The translations under genes were made by a program, and so were the position numbers. Below are positions 43,071 through 52,832 of a stretch of DNA of 64,000 bases, one piece after another; positions within the stretch are counted from its first letter, which is position 1, and each line of letters begins with the position of its first letter. The stretch lies in NCBI RefSeq assembly GCF_001592265.1, contig NZ_BCWP01000008.1:50655-114654 (forward strand). The letters run 5' to 3'. The notes below the pieces were generated by a model, which saw nothing but the letters and a program-made list of their open reading frames with translations, searched no databases and was not told the DNA's origin. This DNA is from Curvibacter delicatus NBRC 14919. GTDB taxonomy: Bacteria; Pseudomonadota; Gammaproteobacteria; Burkholderiales; Burkholderiaceae_C.

Positions 43071-43658
43071 TCACATTGACTTCAAGATTTTCATGGTCTG
43101 CTCAAGAGCACCCTGAATCTCTTCAACGTAAATCGCCTTTGAACCCGAATCCCCCCAACTCAACATCGCAGCATGAACCGGGTTTAACCAAGCAATCCTG
43201 AATTGCCCAAGGCTATCGATGAATTCGGACATTGGCACATTCAATACGCATCGAAAAACCTCCAATTCGCCACTCATCATATAGAAGGGGCGCTTTGTGA
43301 CGAGGTCAAAATTTGACCGCTTTGGTATGGGCTTCGCGTATGGAAGGAGGAAGGCCTGTCCTTTTCGTACAGCGGCAGACATACTGCTTTGGACTTTCAG
43401 GCTTTGCTGATATGCAATAAGATCTGCTTTGAAGTAAGTGATCTTCTGATTTGTGCCTTTCGCTCCCTTCGTGCCGCCCTGTATGTAAGCAGGGCCCGAT
43501 TTGTCCCTCCTCAGACGCTCCAACGTCGTTGAGGACACACGCAACAGAACAGCGGCCTCCTCAGGTGTCAGAGCGGCAAGATCTGGCAAAAGATGAAGTG
43601 CCCTGAGAACTTCCAAATCTCGAATCAGCGTTTCCTTATCTTTGCGAGCCACGATCAA
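43071..43658 (-). CDS. Excisionase/AlpA-like DNA-binding protein
   Basis: This 195-aa protein has a MerR/AlpA-type helix-turn-helix at about residues 30-62 (LTPEEAAVLLRVSSTTLERLRRDKSGPAYIQGGTKGAKG), as in excisionases and phage regulators. The rest (about 130 residues) is longer than a classical excisionase and is unassigned. It lies beside the integrase gene on the same strand. It may direct excision of the element or regulate integrase. Confidence 0.65.
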   Translation of the reverse strand: MIVARKDKETLIRDLEVLRALHLLPDLAALTPEEAAVLLRVSSTTLERLRRDKSGPAYIQGGTKGAKGTNQKITYFKADLIAYQQSLKVQSSMSAAVRKGQAFLLPYAKPIPKRSNFDLVTKRPFYMMSGELEVFRCVLNVPMSEFIDSLGQFRIAWLNPVHAAMLSWGDSGSKAIYVEEIQGALEQTMKILKSM

Positions 43659-43806
43659 ATCTCCGAAACTTTCTGCTTTTGCAGCATGTTTTGAATCGTC
43701 TGCTTACACGGGCATGCTGCATGAATTTCGTACGATGTAAATGATAGGCGCACTCCGAGCCCTGAGTCGGAGGGGTGATTAATCGGGACCATCAGTCTCA
43801 GCATCA

Positions 43807-45432
43807 TCACTGAGGATTGCCGATCTTGCGCGGTCGTCCCGTTCGGGGTTTCGGTGGACGGCAGACATGCGGTGCGGGCGCAGGAAGTGGCGGCCAATCC
43901 GCTGGCTTGAGGGCGTTGTACACGTTCGGAGCTTTGGAGAGGATCGCTTGTTCGATCTTCATCATCGATTCCCGCAGCAACTGCCACTCTGCTTGCGTAT
44001 AGGTATCCGTCACGTTTGCGCGGGCATGGTTGAGGAAACGACTTTTGATCACCTCGTCGATGCCCAGCGAAGTCATCACCGCGCCGAAAGAGCGGCGCAG
44101 GTCGTGCCGGTTGAGCTTTTCCAAGCCAATCTCTTCGCGCAGGTCGTCGAGCAGGTCGGTCGCGTCCATGTAATGCCCCGTCTTCGAGAACCTGCTGCGC
44201 GCAGGAAATACGAACGGTCGGGACTTTGCATGGAAGCCACGGCGGATGACCTCATCTGCAGCGCAGCGCTGGCGCTGCCTTAACAACTCCAAGACCATCG
44301 GCGTGATCGGCAACCGATGAGAGCGGCCGTTCTTTGTCTTATAGAAAAAGACGTATGGCCCCCAATCCGGATGATCTTTGAGCCAGACATGGCTGGTTGT
44401 GCTCCTCCCTTTACCAGTCTCGCCAATCTCATCCAGCAACTCACCCCACACAAGGCACGCATGCTCGCTCTTGCGGCACCCCCAAAGCAGCATGAGCATC
44501 AAGTAGTGGATGCCGGTCATGTTGTCATTCACAAGGCGCTTAGACCAGCACGCTTCGAGAAATGGCCCTAAGTCCGCAGAGGGTCGAAGGGGATTTCGCT
44601 TGCCTTTCTCCTGACGCTCCTGCTCGATTTGTTCTTTGGTTCGGTAGAAGCGGTTGAGAGCCAGGGTCTTGAACGGATTGCCCTTGAGCGCGGGCTCGCG
44701 ATCCTGCGCCTCAGCCCTAATTTTCTCGTTCTCGATGAACCAGTCGATCGCCCGGGCAGGCCACTGGAAGGCCTGCTCCGTTGCAGTCGGGGTCGCCTTG
44801 TGGGTCTCCAAGAATTTCTTGGCGATCTCTTTGTCGTCGATCTCTCTCACCTTTCGATCGGCCCAGCCCCAAGCCTCGTGCCGGCGTGCCACTCGATCAA
44901 AGACCCTTAGGGACTCGGATCTAGCTGGCTTTTGTGTCCGCGTGGTCCAGTGCTCACGATAAGCGGCCATCACTTGGCGCAGTGTTACCTCAGCAGCATT
45001 GATCTGCCGAGCCAGAGTGTTGGGGTTCTGGCCCGTTTCGATCATCGCTCGGGCCAGCTCCGCCGCTTTTGCTCGGGCGTCTTGGATGCGATTGAAGTCA
45101 GCGAAGTTACCAACGGTGGCGAGCATCGACCTGCCCATGACCTTGCGGCGCAGGATGTAGACCTTCTTCCTGCCCACCTTCAGTCCAAAACCGGGCGGAG
45201 CGTCTCGGGAGACGTCCCATAAGATGTAGGGTTGCGAAGATGCGACAGGCTTTGCCGCGAAGACCAATTTGCCCTTTTCGTCGTAACCGGTAGGGGGCAG
45301 CTCCAGCCGCCTGAGCTTGCAGTAGTTGTCGTTCAACTCTGCCCGCCAAGATGGGCTGCGATCCTTGTCCTTGTGCTGGCTGGGTGGGACACCCGAGGGT
45401 TCGGATACGAAGGTTTCTTGGTCTTTCTGCAT
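43807..45432 (-). CDS. int: Tyrosine-type site-specific integrase of the island
   Basis: This 541-aa protein has the tyrosine recombinase catalytic set: Arg in LLWGCRKSEHACLVW (about 318), HDLRRS box (about 442), FLNHARANVTD and the nucleophile Tyr in TDTYTQAEW (about 476). The N-terminal part has a DUF4102-like arm-binding character (GFGLKVGRKKVYILRRKV). The C-terminus carries an AT-hook-like RTGRPRKIG. It is transcribed inward from the right end, and its start is about 300 bp from attR. It would join the element to the TPMMQQY coding segment of mutS. Confidence 0.92.
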   Translation of the reverse strand: MQKDQETFVSEPSGVPPSQHKDKDRSPSWRAELNDNYCKLRRLELPPTGYDEKGKLVFAAKPVASSQPYILWDVSRDAPPGFGLKVGRKKVYILRRKVMGRSMLATVGNFADFNRIQDARAKAAELARAMIETGQNPNTLARQINAAEVTLRQVMAAYREHWTTRTQKPARSESLRVFDRVARRHEAWGWADRKVREIDDKEIAKKFLETHKATPTATEQAFQWPARAIDWFIENEKIRAEAQDREPALKGNPFKTLALNRFYRTKEQIEQERQEKGKRNPLRPSADLGPFLEACWSKRLVNDNMTGIHYLMLMLLWGCRKSEHACLVWGELLDEIGETGKGRSTTSHVWLKDHPDWGPYVFFYKTKNGRSHRLPITPMVLELLRQRQRCAADEVIRRGFHAKSRPFVFPARSRFSKTGHYMDATDLLDDLREEIGLEKLNRHDLRRSFGAVMTSLGIDEVIKSRFLNHARANVTDTYTQAEWQLLRESMMKIEQAILSKAPNVYNALKPADWPPLPAPAPHVCRPPKPRTGRPRKIGNPQ

Positions 45433-45502
45433 GGCCTATGAAACTCAGATCGACTGCAGGCTGGGTTGGGGACTGATTTTTTGAGCCAAGTCTTTGATTT
45501 TA

Positions 45503-45533
45503 TTGACTTTATTATTTTAATGGGGATTAAAAT
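45503..45533 (+). promoter_or_regulatory. Island-borne promoter and palindrome upstream of mutS
   Basis: TTGACT (45503-45508) is followed after 17 bp by ATTAAA (45526-45531) on the plus strand, facing mutS. A perfect inverted repeat ATTTTAAT-GGGG-ATTAAAAT covers 45514-45533, and the minus strand has -10-like sequences that could serve the integrase. The stretch is strongly AT-rich against its surroundings. It could be a shared control region for integrase and mutS. Confidence 0.5.
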
Positions 45534-45657
45534 CTATCACAGCCGGCAGTCAGAGACAATCGTCCCCATCTGGTCCCCGTCACTGCTGCTGACAGATGAG
45601 GTCAATTGACGGTAAGTGAAGGTGAGCGACGACGGCAGGGTCTCGACAAGTAATTGA

Positions 45658-48303
45658 ATGACAAAGAAAAAAGACGATCATGGCGGTGTAAGCAAGCTTC
45701 CATCTGAAGGGATGAAAGAACTCGAAAGTCACACCCCCATGATGCAGCAGTACCTGGCCATCAAGGCCGGGTACCCCCAGACGCTGGTGTTCTACCGCAT
45801 GGGCGACTTCTACGAGCTCTTCTACGAAGACGCCGAGCGCGCCGCCCGCCTGCTCGACATCACCCTCACCCAGCGCGGCCAGTCGGCCGGCAAGCCGGTC
45901 ATCATGGCTGGCGTCCCCTTCCACTCGGTCGAGACCTACCTCGCCCGCCTCATCAAGCTGGGCGAATCGGTCGCCATCTGCGAGCAGGTGGGCGAAGTTG
46001 GTGCATCCAAAGGCCCGGTAGAGCGCAAAGTGGTGCGTGTGGTCACGCCCGGCACACTGACCGACAGCGCCCTGTTGAGCGACAAGTCCGAATCCTTCCT
46101 GCTCTCGGTGCACCAGGGGCCGCGCCACGGCTGCGGCCTAGCCTGGCTCAGCGTCACGCAGGGCGAGGTGTTCCTGGCCGAATGCAGCCCCGACGCGCTG
46201 GAGGAATGGATCGCCCGCATCGCGCCGGGCGAACTCATCTACAGCGCCGGCGTCACGCCCGCCTTCGAGCAGCGGCTGCAGGCCCTGCGCCAGGCCAGCC
46301 CCGTCTCCCTGAGCCTGCGCCCCGAGTGGCAGTTCGATGCCACCCTGGGCCAGGCCAAGCTGCTGGAGCTGCTGGGCGCGGCCAGCCTGGCCTCCTGGAG
46401 CGCCGACGACCTGCCCCTGGCCCATGCCGCTGCCGCCGCGCTGCTGGCCTATGCCGAACACACCCAGGGCCGCGCGCTGACCCACGTGCACGGCGTGCGG
46501 GTGCAACGCAACGACCAGTTGATCGACCTGCCGCAGACCACGCGGCGCAACCTGGAGCTGGTGCAGACCCTGCGCGGCGAGGACGCGCCCACCCTGTTCT
46601 CGCTGCTCGACACCTGCATGACCGGCATGGGCAGCCGCCTGCTGAAAAACTGGCTGCTGGCGCCGCAACGCGACCGCGCGCCGGCGCAGCAGCGGCTGGA
46701 GGCGATTTCCGCCTTGCGCACCGGTCCCTGGCAGAAACTGCGCGAACAGCTCAAGGGCTGCAGCGACGTGGAGCGCATCACGGCCCGTATCGCACTGCGC
46801 CAGGTGCGCCCGCGCGAGCTGGTGGCCCTGCAACAGACGCTACAAAAAACGGAGCTTCTCGCGCCCGTCCTGTCTGGCCAGACGGCACTTTTGGCTCAAA
46901 TTTCCCAGCACCTTCTGCCGCCGCAGGGCTGCGCCGAACTGCTGCAGCGTGCCATCCTGGCCGAACCGGCCGCGCTGGTGCGCGACGGCGGCGTCATCAA
47001 TGACGGCTTTGATGCCGACCTGGACGAACTGCGCGCCATCCAGACCAACTGCGACGGTTTCCTGCTCGACCTCGAAACGCGCGAACGCGCACGCACCGGC
47101 ATCGCCAACCTGCGCGTGCAGTTCAACAAGGTGCACGGCTTCTACATCGAGGTCACGCAGGGCCAGATCGACAAGGTGCCGGATGACTACCGCCGCCGCC
47201 AGACGCTGAAAAACGCCGAGCGTTTCATCACGCCCGAGCTGAAAGCCTTCGAAGACAAGGCCCTGAGTGCGCAGGAACGCGCGCTGGCGCGCGAGAAGTG
47301 GCTGTACGAACAGCTGCTCGACCAGTTGCAGCCGCATGTACCCGCACTCACGCGCACGGCGCGCGCGCTGGCCGCGCTGGACGTGCTGTGTACGCTGGCC
47401 GAACGCTCGTTCACGCTCGACTGGAACGCCCCCCAGTTCGCCACGGAACCCTGCATCGACATCGTGCAGGGCCGGCACCCGGTGGTGCAGGCGCGGCTGG
47501 CCGAGACGAGCAGCGGCGCCTTCATCGCCAACGACACCCGGCTGGGCGTCAAGCAGCGCATGCAGATCATCACCGGCCCCAACATGGGCGGTAAATCCAC
47601 CTACATGCGGCAGGTCGCGCTCATCGTGCTGCTGGCCTCCATCGGCTCCTACGTGCCGGCCGCCAGCTGCCGCCTGGGGCCGATCGACGCCATCTACACC
47701 CGCATCGGCGCCGCCGACGACCTGGCCAACGCCCAGTCCACCTTCATGCTGGAGATGACCGAAGCAGCGCAGATCCTGCACGCCGCCAGCCCCAACTCGC
47801 TGGTGCTGATGGACGAGATCGGCCGCGGCACCTCCACCTTCGACGGCCTGGCGCTGGCCGGTGCCATCGCCACGCAACTGCACGACAAGACCCAGGCCTT
47901 CACCCTGTTCGCCACCCATTACTTCGAACTCACCGAGTTCCCGGCCAAACACCACGCCGCGGTGAACGTGCACGTGAGTGCCACCGAGTCGGGCCACGAC
48001 ATCGTCTTCCTGCACGAGATCCAGCCGGGCCCGGCCAGCCGCAGCTACGGCATCCAGGTGGCGCGCCTGGCCGGCATGCCGGCGGCCGTGGTCAACCACG
48101 CACGCCATGCGCTGGAAAACCTGGAGGCCAATGCCTCGGAGTCGCAGGCCCAGGTCGATCTCTTCGCTCCGCCACCGGCCGAGGCCGTGGGCACCCCCAG
48201 CGCCGTGGAGGCACGCCTGGCCGAGATCGACCCCGACGCCCTGAGCCCGCGCGAAGCGCTGGACGCCTTGTACGTCCTGAAAAAATTGGGAGACAAAAAA
48301 TGA
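45658..48303 (+). CDS. mutS: DNA mismatch repair protein MutS, with island-derived N-terminus
   Basis: This 881-aa protein binds mismatches and starts repair with MutL. The mismatch-contact motif [11 protein letters not shown] is near residue 46, and the ATPase Walker [14 protein letters not shown] is at about 641. [16 protein letters not shown] and [11 protein letters not shown] are intact. The first 25 codons ([25 protein letters not shown]) lie inside the island, before attR. The start at 45658 lacks a clear ribosome-binding site; ATG 45712 is an alternative. Compared with the left remnant, the native N-terminus was different and probably shorter. The protein core is complete, so function is likely kept. 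The next gene overlaps by 4 bp. Confidence 0.95.
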   Translation: MTKKKDDHGGVSKLPSEGMKELESHTPMMQQYLAIKAGYPQTLVFYRMGDFYELFYEDAERAARLLDITLTQRGQSAGKPVIMAGVPFHSVETYLARLIKLGESVAICEQVGEVGASKGPVERKVVRVVTPGTLTDSALLSDKSESFLLSVHQGPRHGCGLAWLSVTQGEVFLAECSPDALEEWIARIAPGELIYSAGVTPAFEQRLQALRQASPVSLSLRPEWQFDATLGQAKLLELLGAASLASWSADDLPLAHAAAAALLAYAEHTQGRALTHVHGVRVQRNDQLIDLPQTTRRNLELVQTLRGEDAPTLFSLLDTCMTGMGSRLLKNWLLAPQRDRAPAQQRLEAISALRTGPWQKLREQLKGCSDVERITARIALRQVRPRELVALQQTLQKTELLAPVLSGQTALLAQISQHLLPPQGCAELLQRAILAEPAALVRDGGVINDGFDADLDELRAIQTNCDGFLLDLETRERARTGIANLRVQFNKVHGFYIEVTQGQIDKVPDDYRRRQTLKNAERFITPELKAFEDKALSAQERALAREKWLYEQLLDQLQPHVPALTRTARALAALDVLCTLAERSFTLDWNAPQFATEPCIDIVQGRHPVVQARLAETSSGAFIANDTRLGVKQRMQIITGPNMGGKSTYMRQVALIVLLASIGSYVPAASCRLGPIDAIYTRIGAADDLANAQSTFMLEMTEAAQILHAASPNSLVLMDEIGRGTSTFDGLALAGAIATQLHDKTQAFTLFATHYFELTEFPAKHHAAVNVHVSATESGHDIVFLHEIQPGPASRSYGIQVARLAGMPAAVVNHARHALENLEANASESQAQVDLFAPPPAEAVGTPSAVEARLAEIDPDALSPREALDALYVLKKLGDKK
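45733..45753. repeat. Right attachment site (attR), 21-bp direct repeat within mutS
   Basis: Identical to 988-1008. In the mutS frame it encodes TPMMQQY, a motif conserved across MutS proteins, which gives the integrase a stable target. Confidence 0.85.
46839..46855 (+). repeat. 17-bp GCT...AGC repeat inside mutS
   Basis: GCTACAAAAAACGGAGC. This AT-rich core framed by GCT and AGC is one of four 17-bp copies in core genes of this window. It stands out from the GC-rich coding sequence around it. Confidence 0.5.
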
Positions 48304-49142
48304 ACAATCACCTGCCCACCATCATCTTCTCGCACGGCAACAGCTTTCCGGCCAGCACCTATCGCATGCTCTTCGGCGAACTGCGCCGGCGCGGCTTCAA
48401 GGTCAAGGCGGTGGACAAGTTCGGCCATGACGAGCGCTATCCGGTCACCAGCAACTGGCCGCACCTGGTGCAGCAGCTGGCCGACTTCGCGGCCGAGCAC
48501 CAGCAGAAAACCGGCGAACAGGTCTTTCTGGTCGGCCACTCGCTCGGTGGTTTCCTGAGCCTGATGGCGGCCGCACGCCACCCCGACCTGGCCCAAGCGG
48601 TGCTGCTGATCGACTCGCCCATCCTGGGCGGCTGGCGTGCCACCGGCGTCAGCGTGGCCAAGACCACGCAGATCATCGGCGCGGTGTCGCCCGGCGCCGT
48701 GAGCCGCCAGCGGCGCAACAGCTGGCCCGACACCGACACCGCCTTCGAACACTTCCGCCACAAGAAGGCTTTCGCCCACTGGGACGCGCAGGTGCTGCGC
48801 GACTACGTGGAGCACGGCATGCACGACGAGGACGGCAAGCGCGTGCTGAGCTTCGACCGCGAGGTGGAAACCGCCATCTACAACACCATCCCCGACAACC
48901 TGGACAAGCTGCTCAAGCGCCACCCGCTCAAGTGCCCGGTGGCCTTCATTGGCGGTCGCCATTCGGTGGAGATGCGCCAGGTCGGCATGACCATGACCGA
49001 GAAGGTCACCAAGGGCCGCATCATGATGCTCGACGGCTCACACCTCTTTCCGATGGAGCAACCGGTGGCCACCGCCGCGGCCATCGAGGCCTCGCTGCTG
49101 AACCTGCAGCGCGTGTGCGAGCTCAAGCACAGCGGGCACTGA
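48300..49142 (+). CDS. Alpha/beta hydrolase
   Basis: This 280-aa protein has the nucleophile elbow GHSLGG (Ser about 81), an early HGNSFPAS oxyanion segment and a late histidine in [10 protein letters not shown]. No signal peptide is seen. The substrate is unknown; an esterase or lipase-like role is likely. It overlaps mutS by 4 bp, so it is translationally coupled to it, a pairing that may be conserved in related genomes. Confidence 0.85.
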   Translation: MNNHLPTIIFSHGNSFPASTYRMLFGELRRRGFKVKAVDKFGHDERYPVTSNWPHLVQQLADFAAEHQQKTGEQVFLVGHSLGGFLSLMAAARHPDLAQAVLLIDSPILGGWRATGVSVAKTTQIIGAVSPGAVSRQRRNSWPDTDTAFEHFRHKKAFAHWDAQVLRDYVEHGMHDEDGKRVLSFDREVETAIYNTIPDNLDKLLKRHPLKCPVAFIGGRHSVEMRQVGMTMTEKVTKGRIMMLDGSHLFPMEQPVATAAAIEASLLNLQRVCELKHSGH

Positions 49143-49187
49143 CCCCAGCAAACCTTCACCGCATTCAACTACTTCGTCTCTTCAGCC

Positions 49188-49445
49188 ATGGCAAACCACA
49201 ACCAACTGGTCAAGGAACAACTGCAACACATGCTGTTCGGCTCATTGCTCTTTGTCTGCCTGGCCTCCATTGCGGTCGCCTTGGACATCGGGGCAGACGC
49301 CATCGTCAGTCTGGGCGGCGTCAGCCACTTCACCTACCTGGCGATCGAAACAATGGCCCATGCCCTGCTGGTGCTTGATCTGATTCTTTTTGTCCTGTAC
49401 CTCTACAAGTCCAGCATTACCCTGGTCAAAGAAATTTTCAGCTGA
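49188..49445 (+). CDS. Small inner-membrane protein (85 aa)
   Basis: It has two hydrophobic helices (about 15-35 and 55-78; HMLFGSLLFVCLASIAVAL and ALLVLDLILFVLYLY). No catalytic motif or named family is seen. It lies 45 bp after the hydrolase and just before a bidirectional terminator. Confidence 0.6.
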   Translation: MANHNQLVKEQLQHMLFGSLLFVCLASIAVALDIGADAIVSLGGVSHFTYLAIETMAHALLVLDLILFVLYLYKSSITLVKEIFS

Positions 49446-49475
49446 TCGCCATTTCGCTCGGCGAGTTGCCAGCCC

Positions 49476-49504
49476 AAAAAAGGCCGCATGCAGCGGCCTT
49501 TTTT
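49476..49504. terminator. Bidirectional Rho-independent terminator
   Basis: Six A, GGCCGC, a 5-base loop, GCGGCC, six T. It works on both strands and separates the plus-strand mutS group from the convergent uppP gene. Confidence 0.9.
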
Positions 49505-49520
49505 GTGCGTCAGTACGGCC

Positions 49521-50354
49521 TCAGGCAGTCCACTGCACCACACCCGTCCAGGCCGTGGCCAGCACCACGATGCCGAACACGATGCGGTACCAGGCAAAGC
49601 CGTTGAAGTTGTGTGTCGAGATGAAACGCAAGAGCCAACGCACACACAGCCAGGCGCTGATGAAGGAGAGCAGCAGCCCGACGCCGAACAGCGGCAGATC
49701 GGCCATCGACAGCAGCGCGCGTTCCTTGTACAGGCTGTAGGCACCGGCGCCGATCAACGTGGGGATGGCGAGGTAAAACGAAAAATCGGTGGCCGCCTTG
49801 CGCGACAGGCCCAACAACATGCCGCCGATGATGGTGGCACCACTACGGCTGGTACCCGGCACCATGGCCAGGCATTGCACCAGCCCCACCTTCACCGCAT
49901 CCTTCCAGCCCATCGCATCCACGTCGAGGATGCGCGGCGCCGTGGCCGCATTGGCCTGGCGCTTCTCGGCCCACAGGATGATGAAGCCGCCGATGATGAA
50001 GGTGCTGGCCACCACCACCGGCGTGAACAGGTGCGCCTTGATGGCCTTGCCGAACAGCAGGCCCAGCAGCACCGCCGGCACGAAGGCGATCAGCACATTC
50101 AGTGCGAACTGCTGTGCCTGCTTTTGCGTCGGCAGCGCCACCAGCGTGTCGCGGATCTTCTGCCAGTACACCAGGATCACCGCCAGGATGGCGCCGGTCT
50201 GGATCGCGATGTCGAACACCTTGGCCTTGTCGTCGTCGAAGCCCAGCAGCGCGCCGGCCAGAATCAGGTGGCCGGTCGACGAGATCGGCAGGAATTCGGT
50301 CAGGCCCTCGACCACACCCATGAGGGCGGCCTTGATCAGCAACGCAATATCCAC
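49521..50354 (-). CDS. uppP: Undecaprenyl-diphosphatase UppP (BacA family)
   Basis: This 277-aa polytopic membrane enzyme recycles the lipid carrier for cell-wall synthesis and confers some bacitracin resistance. The two signature motifs are present: [17 protein letters not shown] near the start and [12 protein letters not shown] in the middle. I use the GTG at 50354, because GGGAG lies seven bases upstream; a longer upstream frame is not supported by family sequence. Confidence 0.95.
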   Translation of the reverse strand: MDIALLIKAALMGVVEGLTEFLPISSTGHLILAGALLGFDDDKAKVFDIAIQTGAILAVILVYWQKIRDTLVALPTQKQAQQFALNVLIAFVPAVLLGLLFGKAIKAHLFTPVVVASTFIIGGFIILWAEKRQANAATAPRILDVDAMGWKDAVKVGLVQCLAMVPGTSRSGATIIGGMLLGLSRKAATDFSFYLAIPTLIGAGAYSLYKERALLSMADLPLFGVGLLLSFISAWLCVRWLLRFISTHNFNGFAWYRIVFGIVVLATAWTGVVQWTA

Positions 50355-50436
50355 GGAAACTCCCGAAAAAAGATGCTGGATTATCGCTGCGGGAGACCCG
50401 ATGCCGGCGCCCGCTCGCTGTCCCGGCCGGAGCGTG

Positions 50437-50464
50437 TTGACTTTGAGACCATATCCTGTAGATT
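50437..50464 (+). promoter_or_regulatory. Candidate promoter of the DUF3079 gene
   Basis: TTGACT (50437-50442) and TAGATT (50459-50464) are 16 bp apart, 70 bp upstream of the ATG at 50534. A moderate sigma-70 match. Confidence 0.4.
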
Positions 50465-50533
50465 GGAGCCGTTCAAGACGGTAGCCTGCATGTTGGCAAC
50501 GGCCCCATATGGATGCCGCTTGAACGATCTGCC

Positions 50534-50740
50534 ATGGTGAAGAAATTTCCCTCGAATCCGGCCAACCCAGAGCGAATCTGCTGGGGGTGCGATCTGTATT
50601 GCCCCGCCAGCTCCATGCGCTGCGGCAATGGATCAGACCGGACTCAGCACCCTGTCGAACTTTTTGGCGAGGGCTGGGAAGACTGGGGCAAGGAGGCGCC
50701 GGAAAAACCGGCAACGCCGCCCCAAACCGAAGAAACCTGA
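50534..50740 (+). CDS. DUF3079 family protein
   Basis: This 68-aa protein contains the compact DUF3079 signature: [24 protein letters not shown], then [23 protein letters not shown]. Four cysteines suggest a metal site. The family is common in beta-proteobacteria, and its function is not known. The ATG at 50534 gives the usual length. Confidence 0.85.
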   Translation: MVKKFPSNPANPERICWGCDLYCPASSMRCGNGSDRTQHPVELFGEGWEDWGKEAPEKPATPPQTEET

Positions 50741-50791
50741 GCCCGCGGCCATGCCGGCAGGCCATACCGCCCCATCTGTCTCACACGGCGA

Positions 50792-52027
50792 TCACTCGTA
50801 GCGCAGCGCCTGAATCGGCAGCAGCTTGGAGGCGCGTCGCGCCGGGTAGAAGCCGAAGAACACGCCCACCAGCGCCGAGAAGCCGGCCGCCAGCAGGATG
50901 GCGCCAATCGACATGCTGACCTGCCAGCCGGCAAAACGGCCCACCGCCCAGGTCGATACCGCGCCCAGCAGCACGCCGATGGCGCCGCCGATGAGTGACA
51001 GCGTGACCGCTTCGATGAGGAACTGCGCCAGGATGTCCTTGCCGCGTGCGCCCACCGCCATGCGCAGGCCGATCTCGCGCGTGCGCTCGGTCACGCTCAC
51101 CAGCATGATGTTCATGATGCCGATGCCGCCGATGATCAGGCTGATGCCGGCCACCGCCGCCAGCAGCAGCGTCATGATGCGGCTGGCCTCTTCCTGCGCC
51201 TGCAGGATTTCCGTCAGGTTGCGCACCATGAACGGGTCCTCGCCGCCGGCCTGCACCTTGAAGCGCTGACGCAGTAGGTCCTTGATGCCTTCTTCCGCCA
51301 CCTTCATGCTCTGGCCTTCGCGGATCTTCACCGAGATCGAACCTACACGCTTGAGCCGGCTGGTGGCATCACCACCCCAGATGCGGTTGCGCAGCGTGCT
51401 GATGGGGATCATCAGCACATCGTCCTGGTCCTGTCCCATCGAATTCTGGCCCTTGGTGGCCAGCACGCCGATGATCTTCATCGGCACACCGCGCACGCGC
51501 ACCATCTGGTCCACCGGGTCCTGCTCGCCGAACAGCTCGCGCGCCACGGTGGCGCCAATCCAGGCCACCTTGGCCGAACCGGCCAGCTCGGCGGGGTCGA
51601 ACAAGCGGCCCGACACCAGGCCCCAGTCGCGCGCCTCCAGGTAGTCGTTGGTCACGCCGAAGATGGTGGTGCCCCAGTTGCTGTTACCGGCTACCACCTG
51701 GCCGCTGGTGCGCGAGGTCGGTGCCGCCACCTGCACCTCGGGAATCTCGAAAGCGATGGCCTGCGCGTCTTCCTCCGTCAGACGCTGGCGCGTCTGGGCG
51801 CCCAGGCGCACACCGGCCTGCGACACGCCGCCGGGCAGCACAAGCATGATGTTGGAGCCCAGCCCCTTCATCTGCGCCTGCACACGCGCCGTGGCGCCGT
51901 TGCCCACGGCAATCATGGTGATCACCGCGGCCACGCCGATGATGATGCCCAACATGGTCAGGATGCTGCGCAGCGTGTTGGCGGCCAGAGCGCGCCAGGC
52001 GCTGCGCAAAGCAGCAAGCAGGTTCAT
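50792..52027 (-). CDS. MacB-like ABC transporter permease
   Basis: This 411-aa protein has a first transmembrane helix (TLRSILTMLGIIIGVAAVITMIAVGNGA), a large periplasmic MacB_PCD domain and three C-terminal helices of the FtsX type (ERTREIGLRMAVGARGKDIL). It is the permease part of a MacAB-type exporter, here separate from its ATPase. The gene overlaps the ATPase gene by 4 bp. Confidence 0.9.
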   Translation of the reverse strand: MNLLAALRSAWRALAANTLRSILTMLGIIIGVAAVITMIAVGNGATARVQAQMKGLGSNIMLVLPGGVSQAGVRLGAQTRQRLTEEDAQAIAFEIPEVQVAAPTSRTSGQVVAGNSNWGTTIFGVTNDYLEARDWGLVSGRLFDPAELAGSAKVAWIGATVARELFGEQDPVDQMVRVRGVPMKIIGVLATKGQNSMGQDQDDVLMIPISTLRNRIWGGDATSRLKRVGSISVKIREGQSMKVAEEGIKDLLRQRFKVQAGGEDPFMVRNLTEILQAQEEASRIMTLLLAAVAGISLIIGGIGIMNIMLVSVTERTREIGLRMAVGARGKDILAQFLIEAVTLSLIGGAIGVLLGAVSTWAVGRFAGWQVSMSIGAILLAAGFSALVGVFFGFYPARRASKLLPIQALRYE

Positions 52028-52830
52028 GGTTGCACCGCCCCGGCCAGTTGCCCCACATCGGCCGCGCTCACCGTGCCGGCCACGCGCGCATGTTTTTCCG
52101 TCTGGCGCCATTCGGCCAGCGGGCTGCGTTGGCTGTCCTCCACGATCTGGCCATCGCGAAACACCAGCTTGCGCCGCGCCCAGGTCGCGATGTCGGGCTC
52201 GTGCGTCACGATCACCACCGTCATGCCTTGGTGGTTCAGCTCGTTGAGCAGGTGCATGATGTCTTCGCTGGTCTTGCTGTCCAGCGCGCCGGTCGGCTCA
52301 TCGGCCAGGATCAGTTGCGGGTTGTTCACCAGCGCGCGCGCAATCGCCACACGCTGCTGCTGCCCGCCCGACAGCTCCGACGGCGTGTGCTGCCAACGCT
52401 CACCCAGCCCCACCCGCTGCAACGCGGCCAGCGCGCGCTCGCGCCGCTGCACCGCCGTCACGCCGGCATAGACCATCGGCAGCTCCACGTTCTCCAGCGC
52501 ACTGGTGCGCGGCAACAGGTTGAACTGCTGGAACACGAAACCGATGCGCCGGTTGCGGATCGAGGCCAACTGGTCGGACGCCATCGCCTCCACCTCTTCA
52601 CCCGCCAGCCGGTACTCGCCGCTGGTGGGCAGGTCCAGGCACCCCAGGATGTTCATCAAGGTGGACTTGCCGGAACCCGACGCCCCCATGATGGCCACGA
52701 AGTCACCTTCCTCGATGTCGAGCGACACGCCTTGCAGCGCATGCACCGTCATGCCGCCACCCGCCGCCTGCTGCTTGGCAGTGCCCATGCGGTAGGTCTT
52801 GGTCAGTTGACGCGCTTCGATCAGAGCCAT
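52024..52830 (-). CDS. MacB/LolD-like ABC transporter ATPase
   Basis: This 268-aa ATPase has Walker A GASGSGKST, Q-loop FQQFNLL, signature LSGGQQQRVAIARAL and Walker B LILADEPTGALD, as in the MacB/LolD group. In E. coli MacB the ATPase and permease are one chain; here they are split into two coupled genes. It follows the adaptor gene after 2 bp. Its likely job is efflux or peptide/lipoprotein export driven at the inner membrane. Confidence 0.92.
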   Translation of the reverse strand: MALIEARQLTKTYRMGTAKQQAAGGGMTVHALQGVSLDIEEGDFVAIMGASGSGKSTLMNILGCLDLPTSGEYRLAGEEVEAMASDQLASIRNRRIGFVFQQFNLLPRTSALENVELPMVYAGVTAVQRRERALAALQRVGLGERWQHTPSELSGGQQQRVAIARALVNNPQLILADEPTGALDSKTSEDIMHLLNELNHQGMTVVIVTHEPDIATWARRKLVFRDGQIVEDSQRSPLAEWRQTEKHARVAGTVSAADVGQLAGAVQP

Positions 52831-52832
52831 AT

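Larger units (their letters stand above)
988..45753. mobile_element. Integrated mobilizable defence island inserted in mutS
   Basis: The region is bounded by the 21-bp repeats at 988-1008 and 45733-45753. It contains a tyrosine integrase at the right end, an excisionase-like gene beside it, a MobC-like/relaxase pair, and a large block of anti-phage genes. No conjugative type IV secretion genes or coupling protein are visible, so an integrative mobilizable element fits better than a self-transmissible one. The right third (36.7-45.6 kb) has visibly lower GC than the flanking chromosome. Joining the left flank to the right flank across one repeat copy would restore an uninterrupted mutS reading frame ([15 protein letters not shown]), which is the strongest support for these boundaries. 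Confidence 0.85.

Noticed and set aside
43753..43772. Hairpin CTCCGA...TCGGAG between integrase and excisionase-like genes
   Set aside because: Only 6-bp arms without a T-run; not strong enough for a terminator or operator call.
46840..48108. Long minus-strand ORF opposite mutS
   Set aside because: A shadow frame of the highly conserved mutS coding sequence.
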